Of a stretch of 64,000 nt of DNA, positions 42,163 to 51,044 are shown piece after piece. A program made the translations under genes and the position numbers. This DNA is from CAYORM01 sp964406375 (lineage in GTDB: Bacteria; Pseudomonadota; Alphaproteobacteria; DSM-16000; Inquilinaceae), in contig CAYORM010000009.1 in NCBI GenBank assembly GCA_964406375.1, positions 1 to 64,000 on the forward strand. The letters run 5' to 3'. Positions within the stretch are counted from its first letter, which is position 1. Every line of letters starts with the position of its first letter. The notes under the pieces are model-generated. The model saw only the letters and a program-made list of their open reading frames with translations, was not told the origin of the DNA and searched no databases.

Positions 42163-43092
42163 ATGCGCTTGATCCCGACCACCGGTCGTGCCGCCGCCGG
42201 CCTCGTTCTCGCGGCCGGACTCGTCGCGCCCGCCGCGGCCGAGACGGTGGCGGTGCTGACGCCTTATCTGTCGGCGATCGCGACCAATGAGATCGTCGAG
42301 GCGTTCCGTGCCGATGCGGAGGGGCGCGGCTGGACGGTGTCGGTGGTCGATACGGCCGGGGATATCGGGGTGCTCGCCAGCCGGATCGACGATGTCGTCG
42401 CCGCTTCGGTCGACGCCATCATCCTCGTCTCGATCAACCCCGCCCAGGTGCAGGATCAGGTGAACGGCGCCGATGCCGCCGGCATTCCGGTCATCGCCCT
42501 CGACGGCGCGACGGGTCCGGGGGTGACGCTCAATGTCACCTCCGACAATTACGTGCTCGGCGAGACGATGACGCAGTTCCTGTTCGAGGCCCTTGGCGGC
42601 GAGGGGCAGATCGTCCGGTTCTTCCATTCCGCCCATCCCGGCGTGCGCCAGCGCGAGATCGCGCTCGACGACGCCTTGGCCGCCCATCCGGCCATTGAGG
42701 AGGTCGCCGGTCATTACGTCCAGGTGCCGGGTCAGATCGACGATGCGCGCAATGCGATGGAGAGCATGCTCGCGGCCCGCCCCGCACCCGGCGAGATCGA
42801 CGCGGTCTGGGCCGCCTGGGACGAGCCCGGCATCGGTGCGCTGCTCGCCCTGCAGGCCGCGGGGCGCGACGACGTGATCATCACCGGCATCGACGGCAAT
42901 CCGCAGGCCGTCGAGCTGATCGGCCAGTGCACGGCCTTCGTCGCCACGGTCCGTCAGGGCTTCTCCGAGATGGCGACGATCGCGACCGAACAGCTGGCCG
43001 CCATCTTCGCCGGTGGCGCGCCGGAGGCGCCGGAACTCTATGCGCCGGTCACGCTGATCACCCGCGACAGCCTGGGCGTGTCCTGTCCGTGA
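42163..43092 (+). CDS. ribose-type ABC substrate-binding protein (second system)
   Basis: 309 residues. Signal peptide ends APAAAE. Periplasmic-binding fold type I: ETVAVLTPYLSAIATNEIVEAF, VDAIILVSINPAQVQDQVNGAD, GIPVIALDG and VTSDNYVLGETMTQFL. Partially diverged from the 23.8-kb binding protein. The 3' end overlaps the permease start as GTGA (43089-43092), and a kinase follows, so it is the first gene of a three-gene operon. The ligand is probably a free sugar or polyol that the kinase then phosphorylates. A GGGGGAGG Shine-Dalgarno precedes the ATG. Confidence 0.88.
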   Translation: MRLIPTTGRAAAGLVLAAGLVAPAAAETVAVLTPYLSAIATNEIVEAFRADAEGRGWTVSVVDTAGDIGVLASRIDDVVAASVDAIILVSINPAQVQDQVNGADAAGIPVIALDGATGPGVTLNVTSDNYVLGETMTQFLFEALGGEGQIVRFFHSAHPGVRQREIALDDALAAHPAIEEVAGHYVQVPGQIDDARNAMESMLAARPAPGEIDAVWAAWDEPGIGALLALQAAGRDDVIITGIDGNPQAVELIGQCTAFVATVRQGFSEMATIATEQLAAIFAGGAPEAPELYAPVTLITRDSLGVSCP

Positions 43093-44054
43093 CGGAACCG
43101 GCCGGCCGGCGCGCCGGGCGGCTGGTCGAGCGCTGGGGCACCCTCGCGGCGCTCGTCGTCGTGGTGCTCGCCTTCTCGGTGGCGCGACCCGACGCCTTTC
43201 CGACGGCGACCAATCTCCTGAACGTCACCCAGCAGATGGCGGTGCTGGCGATCGTCGCCACCGCCGCCACCTTCGTCATGGTGATCGGCGAGTTCGACCT
43301 GTCGGTCGGTTTCGTCGCCTCCTGGGCCGGTGTGGCGAGCCTCGTGCTCATCGGCGGTGACGTGCCGCCAACGGTCGCTGTTCTGGCCGTGCTGGCGAGC
43401 TGCGCCGTGATCGGCCTCGCCAACGGCCTCGTCGTCACGAGGCTCGGCGCACCCTCCTTCATCGCAACGCTGGCGATCGGCACGATCGTCTCCGGCGCCA
43501 GCTACTGGATCACCGGCGGCGCGAGCGTCTTCCAGGGTGTCCCGCCGGGCTTCACTGCCATCGCCCGGGCGGCGCTGGGGCCGGTGCCGGTGCTGACGCT
43601 CTGGATGGTCGCCATCCTCGTGGTCGCCGCCATCGTCCTCGCACGGACGCGCTTCGGGCGGCGGCTGATCGCGATCGGCAGTAACCGCGAGGCGGCGCGG
43701 CTCGCCGGTCTGCCGGTGCGGCGCACGGCGGTCGCGGTCTTCGCGATTGCGGCGCTCCTCGCGGGCATCGCCGGCATCCTCCTCGCCGCGCGGCTCGGCA
43801 GCGGCCAGCACACGATGGGCGAGGGGATGCTGTTGCCGGCCTATGCCGCCGCCTTCCTCGGCATGACGGCCTTCGCCGCGGGGCGCCCGACCATCGGCGG
43901 CACGGCGGTCGGCGTCGCGATCATCGCTGTCGTCGCCAACGGGCTGACCATCGTGCAGGTCGAGCCCTTCTTCCAGCGCATGGTGACCGGCGCGATCATC
44001 GTCGGTGCGGTGCTGCTGCGCCGCATCGGCAGGCGCGGCGAGGGCTGGCGGTGA
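43089..44054 (+). CDS. ribose-type ABC transporter permease (second system)
   Basis: 321 residues from GTG 43089, which overlaps the upstream stop. About nine helices with RbsC-type motifs: TFVMVIGEFDLSVGFVASWAG, RLGAPSFIATLAIGTIV, the coupling loop FGRRLIAIGSNREAARLAGL and LGMTAFAAGRPTIGG. It overlaps the kinase start as GTGA. No ATP-binding subunit is encoded in this operon, although transport needs one. Sharing the ATPase at 24.9 kb or another genomic copy is the simplest explanation. Confidence 0.88.
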   Translation: MTEPAGRRAGRLVERWGTLAALVVVVLAFSVARPDAFPTATNLLNVTQQMAVLAIVATAATFVMVIGEFDLSVGFVASWAGVASLVLIGGDVPPTVAVLAVLASCAVIGLANGLVVTRLGAPSFIATLAIGTIVSGASYWITGGASVFQGVPPGFTAIARAALGPVPVLTLWMVAILVVAAIVLARTRFGRRLIAIGSNREAARLAGLPVRRTAVAVFAIAALLAGIAGILLAARLGSGQHTMGEGMLLPAYAAAFLGMTAFAAGRPTIGGTAVGVAIIAVVANGLTIVQVEPFFQRMVTGAIIVGAVLLRRIGRRGEGWR

Positions 44055-45517
44055 GCGACCGCATCCTCGCGCTCGATCTCGGCTCCTCCGCGCTCAAGGC
44101 CGTACTGTTTGACCGGGGAGGCGCGGCGGTGGCCAGCGCCACCGCCGCCTATCCCACCCGCGGCGGCCCGGACGGGGCGCAGGAGCAGGATCCCGAGGCG
44201 TGGTGGGCGGCGGCGATCGACGCCTGCGCGGCATTGCCGGCGACGGAGCGGGCGCGTGTCGCCGCCGTCGTGCCGGTCGGCACCATGGAGAACCTCGTCG
44301 TGCTCGACGGCGAGGGGCGGCCGGTGCGACCCGCCATGCTCTACAGCGATGCGCGCGGCGCCGCTGCTTTCGCAGCCTGGTCGGACGCAGCGGAGGCGAC
44401 AGGGGCCGCCGCGATCCTGGGCAATGCGCCGGAGCCGCTGATGACGGCGTTCAAGTTCGGCTGGCTCCGTGCCGCCGAGCCGGGCGCGGCCGCGGCCACC
44501 CGCCTCATCCTGCCCGGGGCGAAGGACGTCCTCGCGCTGCGTCTTGCGGGAGAAGCCGCCACCGATCCGGTGACGGCGACGACGACGGGGCTTATGGATC
44601 TCGCCCGCCGGGACTGGTCGGCGCCGCTGGCTGCCTCGCACGGCATCGCCCTGTCGCTGCTGCCGGCGATCCACCCGGTCGGCCGTATCCTCGGGCCGCT
44701 GCTACCGCGCGCCGCCGCGGCAATCGGCCTGCCCGCCGGCATCCCGGTCGTCAATGGCAGCGGCGATGCGGGCGCCTCGACGATGGGGGCGGAGACGGGG
44801 GCCGAGGGCGAGGCGCATCTCTATCTCGGCACGACGGGCTGGGTTGCCCGCGGCCGGGTGCTCGATCCTGCGATCCTGCCGCGCCCCTTCTACAGCCTCG
44901 CCCATCCCGAGCCGGGGCGGGTGATCGAGATCGCGCCGATCCTGTCGGCCGGCGATGCCGCGGCCTGGTTCGGCGGCATCGCCGGCACCGAGATCGACCT
45001 TCTCGACGCCCAGGCCGCGGCCTTCGACGTGAGCCCGCCGACCGTCGGGCGGGCCGCGCCGCTGTTCCTGCCCTATCTCAAGGGCGAGCGCTCGCCCTTC
45101 GTCGATCTGGCGCTGCGCGGCGCGTTCCTCGGGCTCGATGCCGGGCATGGGCGGGCCGTGCTCCACCATGCGGTGCTCGAAGGCGTCGCTGCGGCCCTCG
45201 CCGTCAATCTCGAGGCGCTGGGCGCAACGACGCGGCTGCGGCTGACCGGTGGCGGCGGGCGCAGCCGGATCTGGCCGCAGCTCATCGCCGATATCTGCGA
45301 CGTGCCGGTCGAGGTGCTGGACCTTCCGGCCGCTGCGACCGCTTTCGGCGGCTATCGTATCGCCGCGGCGACGCTCGGCTGGCCGGTCCCGGTGGCGCCG
45401 AGTGCGCGGAGGTTCCTGCCACGGCCCGACCGTCGCGCCCGTGCTGCCGCGCGCCTGGCGTTGTTCCGCCGGGCCACTGCCGAGCTGCGCGCGCTCGCGA
45501 CTCTGCCCTGGGGTTGA
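44051..45517 (+). CDS. FGGY-family carbohydrate kinase
   Basis: 488 residues. N-terminal ILALDLGSSALKAVLFD is the ATPase phosphate loop; GAQEQDPEAWWAA, then GSGDAGASTMGAETG, YLGTTGWVARG and the late GGGGRSRIWPQLIADICDVPVEV and ATAFGGYRIA are family features. It is closest in style to xylulokinase or related pentulose/polyol kinases, but substrate cannot be fixed. The GTG at 44051 overlaps the permease stop. It probably phosphorylates the sugar imported by the two upstream gene products. It converges on the methyltransferase gene, 6 bp away. Confidence 0.88.
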   Translation: MSDRILALDLGSSALKAVLFDRGGAAVASATAAYPTRGGPDGAQEQDPEAWWAAAIDACAALPATERARVAAVVPVGTMENLVVLDGEGRPVRPAMLYSDARGAAAFAAWSDAAEATGAAAILGNAPEPLMTAFKFGWLRAAEPGAAAATRLILPGAKDVLALRLAGEAATDPVTATTTGLMDLARRDWSAPLAASHGIALSLLPAIHPVGRILGPLLPRAAAAIGLPAGIPVVNGSGDAGASTMGAETGAEGEAHLYLGTTGWVARGRVLDPAILPRPFYSLAHPEPGRVIEIAPILSAGDAAAWFGGIAGTEIDLLDAQAAAFDVSPPTVGRAAPLFLPYLKGERSPFVDLALRGAFLGLDAGHGRAVLHHAVLEGVAAALAVNLEALGATTRLRLTGGGGRSRIWPQLIADICDVPVEVLDLPAAATAFGGYRIAAATLGWPVPVAPSARRFLPRPDRRARAAARLALFRRATAELRALATLPWG

Positions 45518-45523
45518 TCGCGA

Positions 45524-46276
45524 TCAGGCCCGCGGTGCGCCGGCGCCGCGTGGTGTCGCGACGGGGGCAGGCATGAGCCCGGGGCGAACACTGCGCACCC
45601 GCTGAACCCGCGACGGGGTGAGCTGGTAGATCTGCTTGGACGCCTCGGCCAGCACGACGCCGGAGAAACGTTCGAAGCAGCGCCGGCCGACCTTCTCCCA
45701 GGCGCCTGCCGTCGACAGCATGAAGCGCCAGCGCCAGGGCGGCAGGTAGAGCGCGCGCTCCACCCGCTCCAGCACGAAATTGTGGCTGCGCAGCATCTCC
45801 CGCACCTGGCGGACCGTGTAGGGGCGGCCGGTGCCGAAGGGCGACCGGTCGGACCGCGCCCAGATGCCGCGGCGATTGGGGGCGATGATCAGCAGCCGGC
45901 CGCTGCCGTTGAGCACCCGCCAGACCTCGTGCATCAGCGCCTCGAGCCGCTCGGTGGTCTCGAGCGCGTGCACCAGCAGCACGCGGTCGACCGACATATC
46001 GGGCAGCGGCAGGTCCGTCTCCTCCACCAGCGCCGTGACGCCGCGCCCATCGGGCGGCCAGCGGGTGACCCCCTGTTCGGCCGGCATCATCGCCAGCACA
46101 CGTTCCGCTTCGGCCAGGAAGGGGCGCAGATAAGGCGTGGCGTAGCCCAGCCCGAGCAGGATCTGCCCACTCGCATCTGGCCACAAGAGGCGGATGCGAC
46201 GGCGAATCATCCGCTGGGCCATGAGACCGAGGCTGGTCTCGTAGAACTCGCGCAGATCGAGGACGTCGTTGTGCAT
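45524..46276 (-). CDS. SAM-dependent methyltransferase adjacent to gloB
   Basis: 250 residues from ATG 46276. A class I methyltransferase of the type that sits divergently from gloB in many Alphaproteobacteria. It has LREFYETSLGLMAQRMIRRRIR, ILLGLGYATPYL in place of a strict GxGxG loop, DRVLLVHALETTERLEALMHEVWRVL, LLIIAPNRRGIWARSDRSPFG and YTVRQVREMLRSHNFV. The substrate is unknown. It diverges from gloB with a 53-bp shared promoter region. The last 25 residues are Ala/Pro-rich and poorly conserved in such proteins. Confidence 0.82.
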   Translation of the reverse strand: MHNDVLDLREFYETSLGLMAQRMIRRRIRLLWPDASGQILLGLGYATPYLRPFLAEAERVLAMMPAEQGVTRWPPDGRGVTALVEETDLPLPDMSVDRVLLVHALETTERLEALMHEVWRVLNGSGRLLIIAPNRRGIWARSDRSPFGTGRPYTVRQVREMLRSHNFVLERVERALYLPPWRWRFMLSTAGAWEKVGRRCFERFSGVVLAEASKQIYQLTPSRVQRVRSVRPGLMPAPVATPRGAGAPRA

Positions 46277-46329
46277 CGTGCAGCGACCATAGCAGGATGC
46301 CACATCGATTCCCTGAGCGAAGGCACGTC

Positions 46330-47106
46330 ATGCCCCGCCTCGCCATCACGCTGATCCCGCTCCTCTCCGACAACTACGCCTATCGGATCGAAGATCCAGA
46401 GACCGGCTTCGTCGTCGTCGTCGACCCCGCCGAGGCGGATCCTGTCGCCGCGGCGATCGACGGCACCTCGGGCCGGCTGGACGTGATCCTCGCGACGCAC
46501 CACCACAACGACCATATCGGCGGCATCCCGGAGCTGAAGGCCCGCTACGGCGCCACCGTGATCGGGCCGGCGGTCGATGCTGCGCGGATCCCCAGGCTCG
46601 ACCGCGGCGTCGGCCAGGATGATTCGGTGCCACTCGGCAGCGTCGTCGCACGGGTCATCGAGACGCCGGGCCACACCTCCGGCCACATCGCCTTTTATAT
46701 CGAGGCCGGCAAGGCCCTGTTCTGCGGCGACACGCTGTTCGCGCTCGGCTGCGGGCGGGTCTTCGAGGGCACCCCGGCCGAGATGTGGGAGAGCCTGCTG
46801 CGGCTGCGCGCGCTGCCGGATACGACCCGGATCTATTGCGGCCACGAATATACCGAGAGCAATGCGCGCTTTGCCCGCGCGATCGATCCTGCCAATCCGG
46901 TGCTCGAGGCCTATGCCGAGGACATCGCCTCGATGCGTCGTGCCGGCGCGCCGACGATCCCGGCCCAGCTCGGCCGCGAGAAGCTGACCAACCCGTTCCT
47001 GCGCTGCGATGTGCCGGCTTTCCAGGAGGCCGTGGGGATGAAGGGGGCGGCTCCCGCGGAGGTGTTCGCCGCGGTCCGCCGGCGCAAGGACGAGTTCCGG
47101 GGCTGA
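46330..47106 (+). CDS. gloB: hydroxyacylglutathione hydrolase (glyoxalase II)
   Basis: 258 residues. Hydrolyses S-D-lactoylglutathione to D-lactate and glutathione, the second glyoxalase step. The metallo-beta-lactamase motif is ATHHHNDHIGG (THxHxDH type, about residue 57), further ligands are the His in TPGHTSGHIAFY and the Asp in LFCGDTLFALGCGR, and the last His is in YCGHEYTESNARFA. The C-terminal part has the glutathione-binding TNPFLRCD. The ATG at 46330 matches family length; an upstream in-frame ATG would extend into the divergent promoter. It precedes the GST gene by 4 bp, forming a glutathione-related pair. Confidence 0.93.
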   Translation: MPRLAITLIPLLSDNYAYRIEDPETGFVVVVDPAEADPVAAAIDGTSGRLDVILATHHHNDHIGGIPELKARYGATVIGPAVDAARIPRLDRGVGQDDSVPLGSVVARVIETPGHTSGHIAFYIEAGKALFCGDTLFALGCGRVFEGTPAEMWESLLRLRALPDTTRIYCGHEYTESNARFARAIDPANPVLEAYAEDIASMRRAGAPTIPAQLGREKLTNPFLRCDVPAFQEAVGMKGAAPAEVFAAVRRRKDEFRG

Positions 47107-47110
47107 CGCG

Positions 47111-47707
47111 ATGCGCCTCCTGACGCTGGCGACCTCGCCCTTCGGCCGGAAATGCCACGCCGCGGCGATCGAGCTCGGCCTCGCCGACCGCATCGCGATC
47201 ATCGAGACGCCGCCGGCCGGCCCGGACAATCCCAACCCGCTCGCCCGGGTGCCGGCGCTCATCCTCGATGATGGCGGGCTTCTCTATGACAGCCGGGTGA
47301 TCTGCGAGTATCTCGACGCGCTCGCCGGCGGGGATCGCCTGTTCCCGGCGGATGGCGCGGCGCGCTGGACGGCGCTGCGTCTGCAGGCGCTGGGTGACGG
47401 GATCGGCGATGCGGCCGTCGCCCGCCGCGGTGAGAGCCTGCGGCCCGATGGCGAGAAATCACCGCGCGCCCTCGCCAAATACGCCGCCGAAACCGCGGCG
47501 GCCTGCGACCGGCTCGAGGATGAGGTGGCCGCGCTCGGCGACCCTGCTGCCGCGATGCCGACGATCGGTGCGCTCGCCGTCGCAGCGGCGCTCGCCTATC
47601 TCGATCTGCGGTTCGCCGACGAGCCCTGGCGCCCCTCGCGCCCGCGCCTCGCCCAATGGTATGCGGGCTTTTCATCCCGCCGGAGCTGGCGGTCTACGGC
47701 ACCCTGA
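47111..47707 (+). CDS. glutathione S-transferase-like protein
   Basis: 198 residues. The N-terminal thioredoxin-like domain (about 1-78) starts LLTLATSPFGRKCHAAAIELGL, where SPFGRK is the usual active-site entry of beta/zeta-like GSTs. NPLARVPALILDDGGLLYDSRVICEYLD gives the glutathione-binding cis-Pro and Asp-Ser pair. The C-terminal helical domain ends LAQWYAGFSSRRSWRSTAP. It follows gloB by 4 bp and probably shares its transcript. The substrate is unknown. The stop is 6 bp from the convergent NUDIX-hydrolase gene. Confidence 0.88.
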   Translation: MRLLTLATSPFGRKCHAAAIELGLADRIAIIETPPAGPDNPNPLARVPALILDDGGLLYDSRVICEYLDALAGGDRLFPADGAARWTALRLQALGDGIGDAAVARRGESLRPDGEKSPRALAKYAAETAAACDRLEDEVAALGDPAAAMPTIGALAVAAALAYLDLRFADEPWRPSRPRLAQWYAGFSSRRSWRSTAP

Positions 47708-47713
47708 CCGACC

Positions 47714-49549
47714 TCAGCCCTGTGCCGCCGAGAGGGTGCGCACGAAGACGTCGATCGGTGTCTCGTCGACGGCGAGGCCGGCGGGCACCGAGAAATGACC
47801 CTGCGGCCGCAGGAACAGCCGGTCGGCAGCGACGCCCCAGCGCCGGGCGATGGCGAGGCCGGCCTCGAACGGCGTGACGCTGTCCTTCTGGCCGAGCACC
47901 ATGACGATCCGTTCCGGCCCCATCACCGGCATGCCGAGCGGGTTGGTCAGCACGCTCCATCGCTGCAGCGCCGGGGCCGTCCAGCCGCGCCGGAGGAGCT
48001 GGCGGTCGAGCCCGAAGGCCCGGGCCAGCGTTCCGGAGAGACCGATCAGATCCATCCCCTCCGCCGTCGTGAACAGCAGCATGGCATCGGGTCGTGCCGC
48101 CTCCGGCCAGCCCTGGGCATGGGTCGCGGCGAGTTGCGCTGTGAGGCTGCCGAGGCTGTGTCCGACCCAGCCCACCGGCGCGCCGCCGATCCGCCGCGCC
48201 CAGGCGGTGAGGACGGCGAGCTCCGGCAGCGCCGCGGCAAAGAAATCGAGCGGGCCGAGCGGCGTCGTCGCGACGAAGGGCTCGCCGCCATACCAGCCGC
48301 GCGGGCGGCGGCTGCCATGCCATGGCGCCTCGGGCGCGATCACCCGCAGGCCGCGGCGCACCAGCCGCTCGACCTCGCCGACGGGCATGCGCATCTGGTC
48401 GCTCTCGATCCCGATGCCGTGCAGATGCAGGACGGTCGGCGGGTTGCTGACGCCGCTCGGTTCCCAGACATGGGCGCGGCAGGGCGTGTCCATCCACCCG
48501 GTAGAGGGACCGAACTGGATCCAGTACTCATCGCCCCAGGGGCCGGGCAGGCGCCGCGTCGGCACCACGGATTGCGCCGCCTGGGCGAGGTCGAAGGGCA
48601 GGGCGTAGGCGGTGTCCGGATCGGCCAGCCGCGCACCGTGCCGTGCCTCGACCATTTCGGCGGTCGGGGTGTCCCAGCGGCAGGCCGGCACCCGCCGGTT
48701 GCGTGCGAGGAAGGCGAAGCGGAAGCGTGCCGTGGCCAGCGCATGCGCGGCATCGAGCCGCGACTCCTCGGCCGCGACCGCTTCGGCCAGCGGTCCGGCG
48801 GAGGAGGCCATGAGCATCGCCCAGTCCTGCTCGGCGGTCTCGGCCCTCAGGCGCAGCGTCTCCACCTCGTCCAGCGCCCGCTGCAGCCAGCCCAACCGGG
48901 TGAGGGCGCCCTGCTCGATCCCGACGCCTTCGGCGAAGGGCGCGATTTCGCCGCCCGCGGCGGTCGCCGCCGCCCAGGCGCGCGACATCGGGAACCACCA
49001 GTCGCGGAACAGCGCCAGTGACACGCTGTCGAGCCAGGGCCGCGCGACGAAGGCGCCGATGCGCCCCCGCAGGAAACGCCGCAGATCCGGCCGGGGGCGC
49101 AGCCGCGTGGCCCGCGCATCGGCGCGCTGGGCATGGGACAACCGGATGACCCGGCGCAGTTCCGGCCAGGCGATCAGCGCCTCGGCCTCCGCCAGCGTCG
49201 CCCACCGTGCCTCCCGCGCATCGTCGGCGGCAACCGGCTCACCCGACTGCCATTCGGCGGCGACGTCGACGATGGTGTAGTGCCATTCGGGGCGCCCGTC
49301 GGCATCGCGGTGAATGCTGTCGACGGCAGTGACGATGCGCACCGGCACGACCGTGATACCGGTCTCCTCATGCACCTCCCGCGCCGCCGCCTCGAACAGC
49401 GTCTCGCCGATCTCCTGCCGGCCGCCGGGAATGCTCCACTCGCCGGCCTGCGGCGGTTTGTTGCGGCGGATCAGCAGCAGCCGGTCGTCGCGCCAGACCA
49501 GCGCGCCGACGCCGACGACCGGGCTCTTCGGGTAGGGGGCGGAAGACAT
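47714..49549 (-). CDS. NUDIX hydrolase fused to an alpha/beta-hydrolase-like domain
   Basis: 611 residues in three parts. Residues about 8-140 are a NUDIX domain with a complete box, GGRQEIGETLFEAAAREVHE followed by ETGI, that should hydrolyse a nucleoside-diphosphate-X compound. Residues about 140-320 are helical and match nothing familiar. Residues about 330-605 are an alpha/beta hydrolase: LHLHGIGIESDQ (oxyanion region), the nucleophile elbow GHSLGS near residue 467 and a late His in PQGHFSVP. The reading frame is open across all three parts and codon usage is uniform, so a sequencing artefact is unlikely. The gene follows amn by 28 bp on the same strand. Confidence 0.83.
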   Translation of the reverse strand: MSSAPYPKSPVVGVGALVWRDDRLLLIRRNKPPQAGEWSIPGGRQEIGETLFEAAAREVHEETGITVVPVRIVTAVDSIHRDADGRPEWHYTIVDVAAEWQSGEPVAADDAREARWATLAEAEALIAWPELRRVIRLSHAQRADARATRLRPRPDLRRFLRGRIGAFVARPWLDSVSLALFRDWWFPMSRAWAAATAAGGEIAPFAEGVGIEQGALTRLGWLQRALDEVETLRLRAETAEQDWAMLMASSAGPLAEAVAAEESRLDAAHALATARFRFAFLARNRRVPACRWDTPTAEMVEARHGARLADPDTAYALPFDLAQAAQSVVPTRRLPGPWGDEYWIQFGPSTGWMDTPCRAHVWEPSGVSNPPTVLHLHGIGIESDQMRMPVGEVERLVRRGLRVIAPEAPWHGSRRPRGWYGGEPFVATTPLGPLDFFAAALPELAVLTAWARRIGGAPVGWVGHSLGSLTAQLAATHAQGWPEAARPDAMLLFTTAEGMDLIGLSGTLARAFGLDRQLLRRGWTAPALQRWSVLTNPLGMPVMGPERIVMVLGQKDSVTPFEAGLAIARRWGVAADRLFLRPQGHFSVPAGLAVDETPIDVFVRTLSAAQG

Positions 49550-49577
49550 CCCGGTTCTTGTGGACCTCGCGCGACGC

Positions 49578-51044
49578 TTACTGGAAGGCGACTTCGGCGA
49601 AGCTGCGCAGCTTGCGGCTGTGCAGCTCCGACAGGCTCAACTCGCGCAGGCGTTCGAGCGCGCGCAGCCCGATCTCGAGATGCTGGTTGACCTGCCGCTT
49701 GTAGAAGGCATCGGCCATGCCGGGCAGCTTCAGCTCGCCGTGCAGCGGCTTGTCCGAGACGCAGAGCAGCGTGCCATAGGGCACGCGGAAGCGGAAACCG
49801 TTGGCGGCGATCGTGGCGCTTTCCATGTCGAGCGCGATCGCCCGGCTCTGGCTGAAGCGCTGCGCCGGCTCGCGCTGGTCGCGCAGCTCCCAGTTGCGGT
49901 TGTCGATCGTCGCGACCGTGCCGGTGCGCATGATCGATTTCAGCGCAAGGCCGCTGAGGCCGGTGACCTCCGCCACCGCCCGTTCCAGCGCGACCTGGAT
50001 CTCGGCGAGGGCCGGGATGGGGATCCACACCGGCAGATCGGCGTCGAGCACGTGATCCTCGCGCACATAGCCATGCGCGAGCACGTAATCGCCGAGCTTC
50101 TGGCTGTTCCGCAGCCCGGCGCAATGACCCAGCATCAGCCAGGCATGCGGGCGTAGCACCGCGATGTGGTCGGTGATCGTCTTGGCATTGGACGGGCCGA
50201 CGCCGATGTTCACCATGGGGATGCCCGCATGGCCGGGACGGACCAGGTGATAGGCCGGCATCTGTGGCAGCCGACCGGCCGGCGGGCCCTTGCTGCGGCC
50301 GCCGGGCAGGGTGATCCGCTCGCCCGGCTCGACGAAGGCGGTATAGCCGCCGCCATCGCCCTGCATCAGCGCATGCGCGGTGCGCACGAACTGGTCGATG
50401 TAGAACTGGTAATTGGTGAACAGGACGAAGTTCTGGAAGTGCTGGCACCCTGTCGCCGTATAGTGCTTCAGTCGGTGCAGCGAGTAGTCGATGCGCGGCG
50501 CTGTGAACAGGGCGAGCGGCGCCGGTTCACCCGGCGGTACGCGATGGGTGCCATTGACGATGCTGTCATCCATCAGCGCGAGATCCGGCACGTCGAACAG
50601 CGTGCGCAGCCCGCGCATATGGCCGGGGTCGAGATCGGCCTCGACATGCATCCCGTGGGGGAAGGCGAAATGGACCGGGATCGGCGTGTCGCTGATGCCG
50701 ATCTCGACCGGACCCTGATGGTTGCGCAGCAGCAACTCGAGCTGCTCGGTCAGATAGCGCCGGAACAGGTCGGGCCGGGTGATCGTCGTGGCATAGTCGC
50801 CCGGCTGGTCGATGAAGCCATAGGCCAGCCGGGTATCGGCCCGGCTGAAATCCGTCACACGGATCCGGATATAGGGGTAGCAGGCGCGGACCCGGCCCTC
50901 CGGCGTCGCGCCGGCGACGAAGCGGGCGAAGGCGGTCTGCAGGTGACCGACCGCCGCGCCATAGAGCTGTTCCAGCCGATCGACGGCGGCCTCCGCCGAA
51001 TCGAAGAGGGCGGGCTCGGCCGTCAGCGCTTCGGATGGTGTCAT
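49578..51044 (-). CDS. amn: AMP nucleosidase
   Basis: 488 residues. Hydrolyses AMP to adenine and ribose 5-phosphate in purine turnover. The N-terminal regulatory region contains RVRACYPYIRIRVTD. The catalytic nucleoside-phosphorylase-like domain contains MVNIGVGPSNAKTITDHIA, LMLGHCAGLRNSQKLGDYV, AIALDMESATIAANGFRFRVPYGTLLCVSDKP, where the Met-Glu-Ser and Asp residues form the nucleoside site. Length is normal. The ATG at 51044 overlaps the ftsY stop (ATGA). It ends with TAA at 49578. Confidence 0.94.
   Translation of the reverse strand: MTPSEALTAEPALFDSAEAAVDRLEQLYGAAVGHLQTAFARFVAGATPEGRVRACYPYIRIRVTDFSRADTRLAYGFIDQPGDYATTITRPDLFRRYLTEQLELLLRNHQGPVEIGISDTPIPVHFAFPHGMHVEADLDPGHMRGLRTLFDVPDLALMDDSIVNGTHRVPPGEPAPLALFTAPRIDYSLHRLKHYTATGCQHFQNFVLFTNYQFYIDQFVRTAHALMQGDGGGYTAFVEPGERITLPGGRSKGPPAGRLPQMPAYHLVRPGHAGIPMVNIGVGPSNAKTITDHIAVLRPHAWLMLGHCAGLRNSQKLGDYVLAHGYVREDHVLDADLPVWIPIPALAEIQVALERAVAEVTGLSGLALKSIMRTGTVATIDNRNWELRDQREPAQRFSQSRAIALDMESATIAANGFRFRVPYGTLLCVSDKPLHGELKLPGMADAFYKRQVNQHLEIGLRALERLRELSLSELHSRKLRSFAEVAFQ

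Noticed and set aside
45514..45527. TTGATCGCGATCAG, close to an FNR/FixK box
   Set aside because: It overlaps the stop of the FGGY kinase and sits between convergent gene ends. No promoter is expected there, and one half-site deviates.
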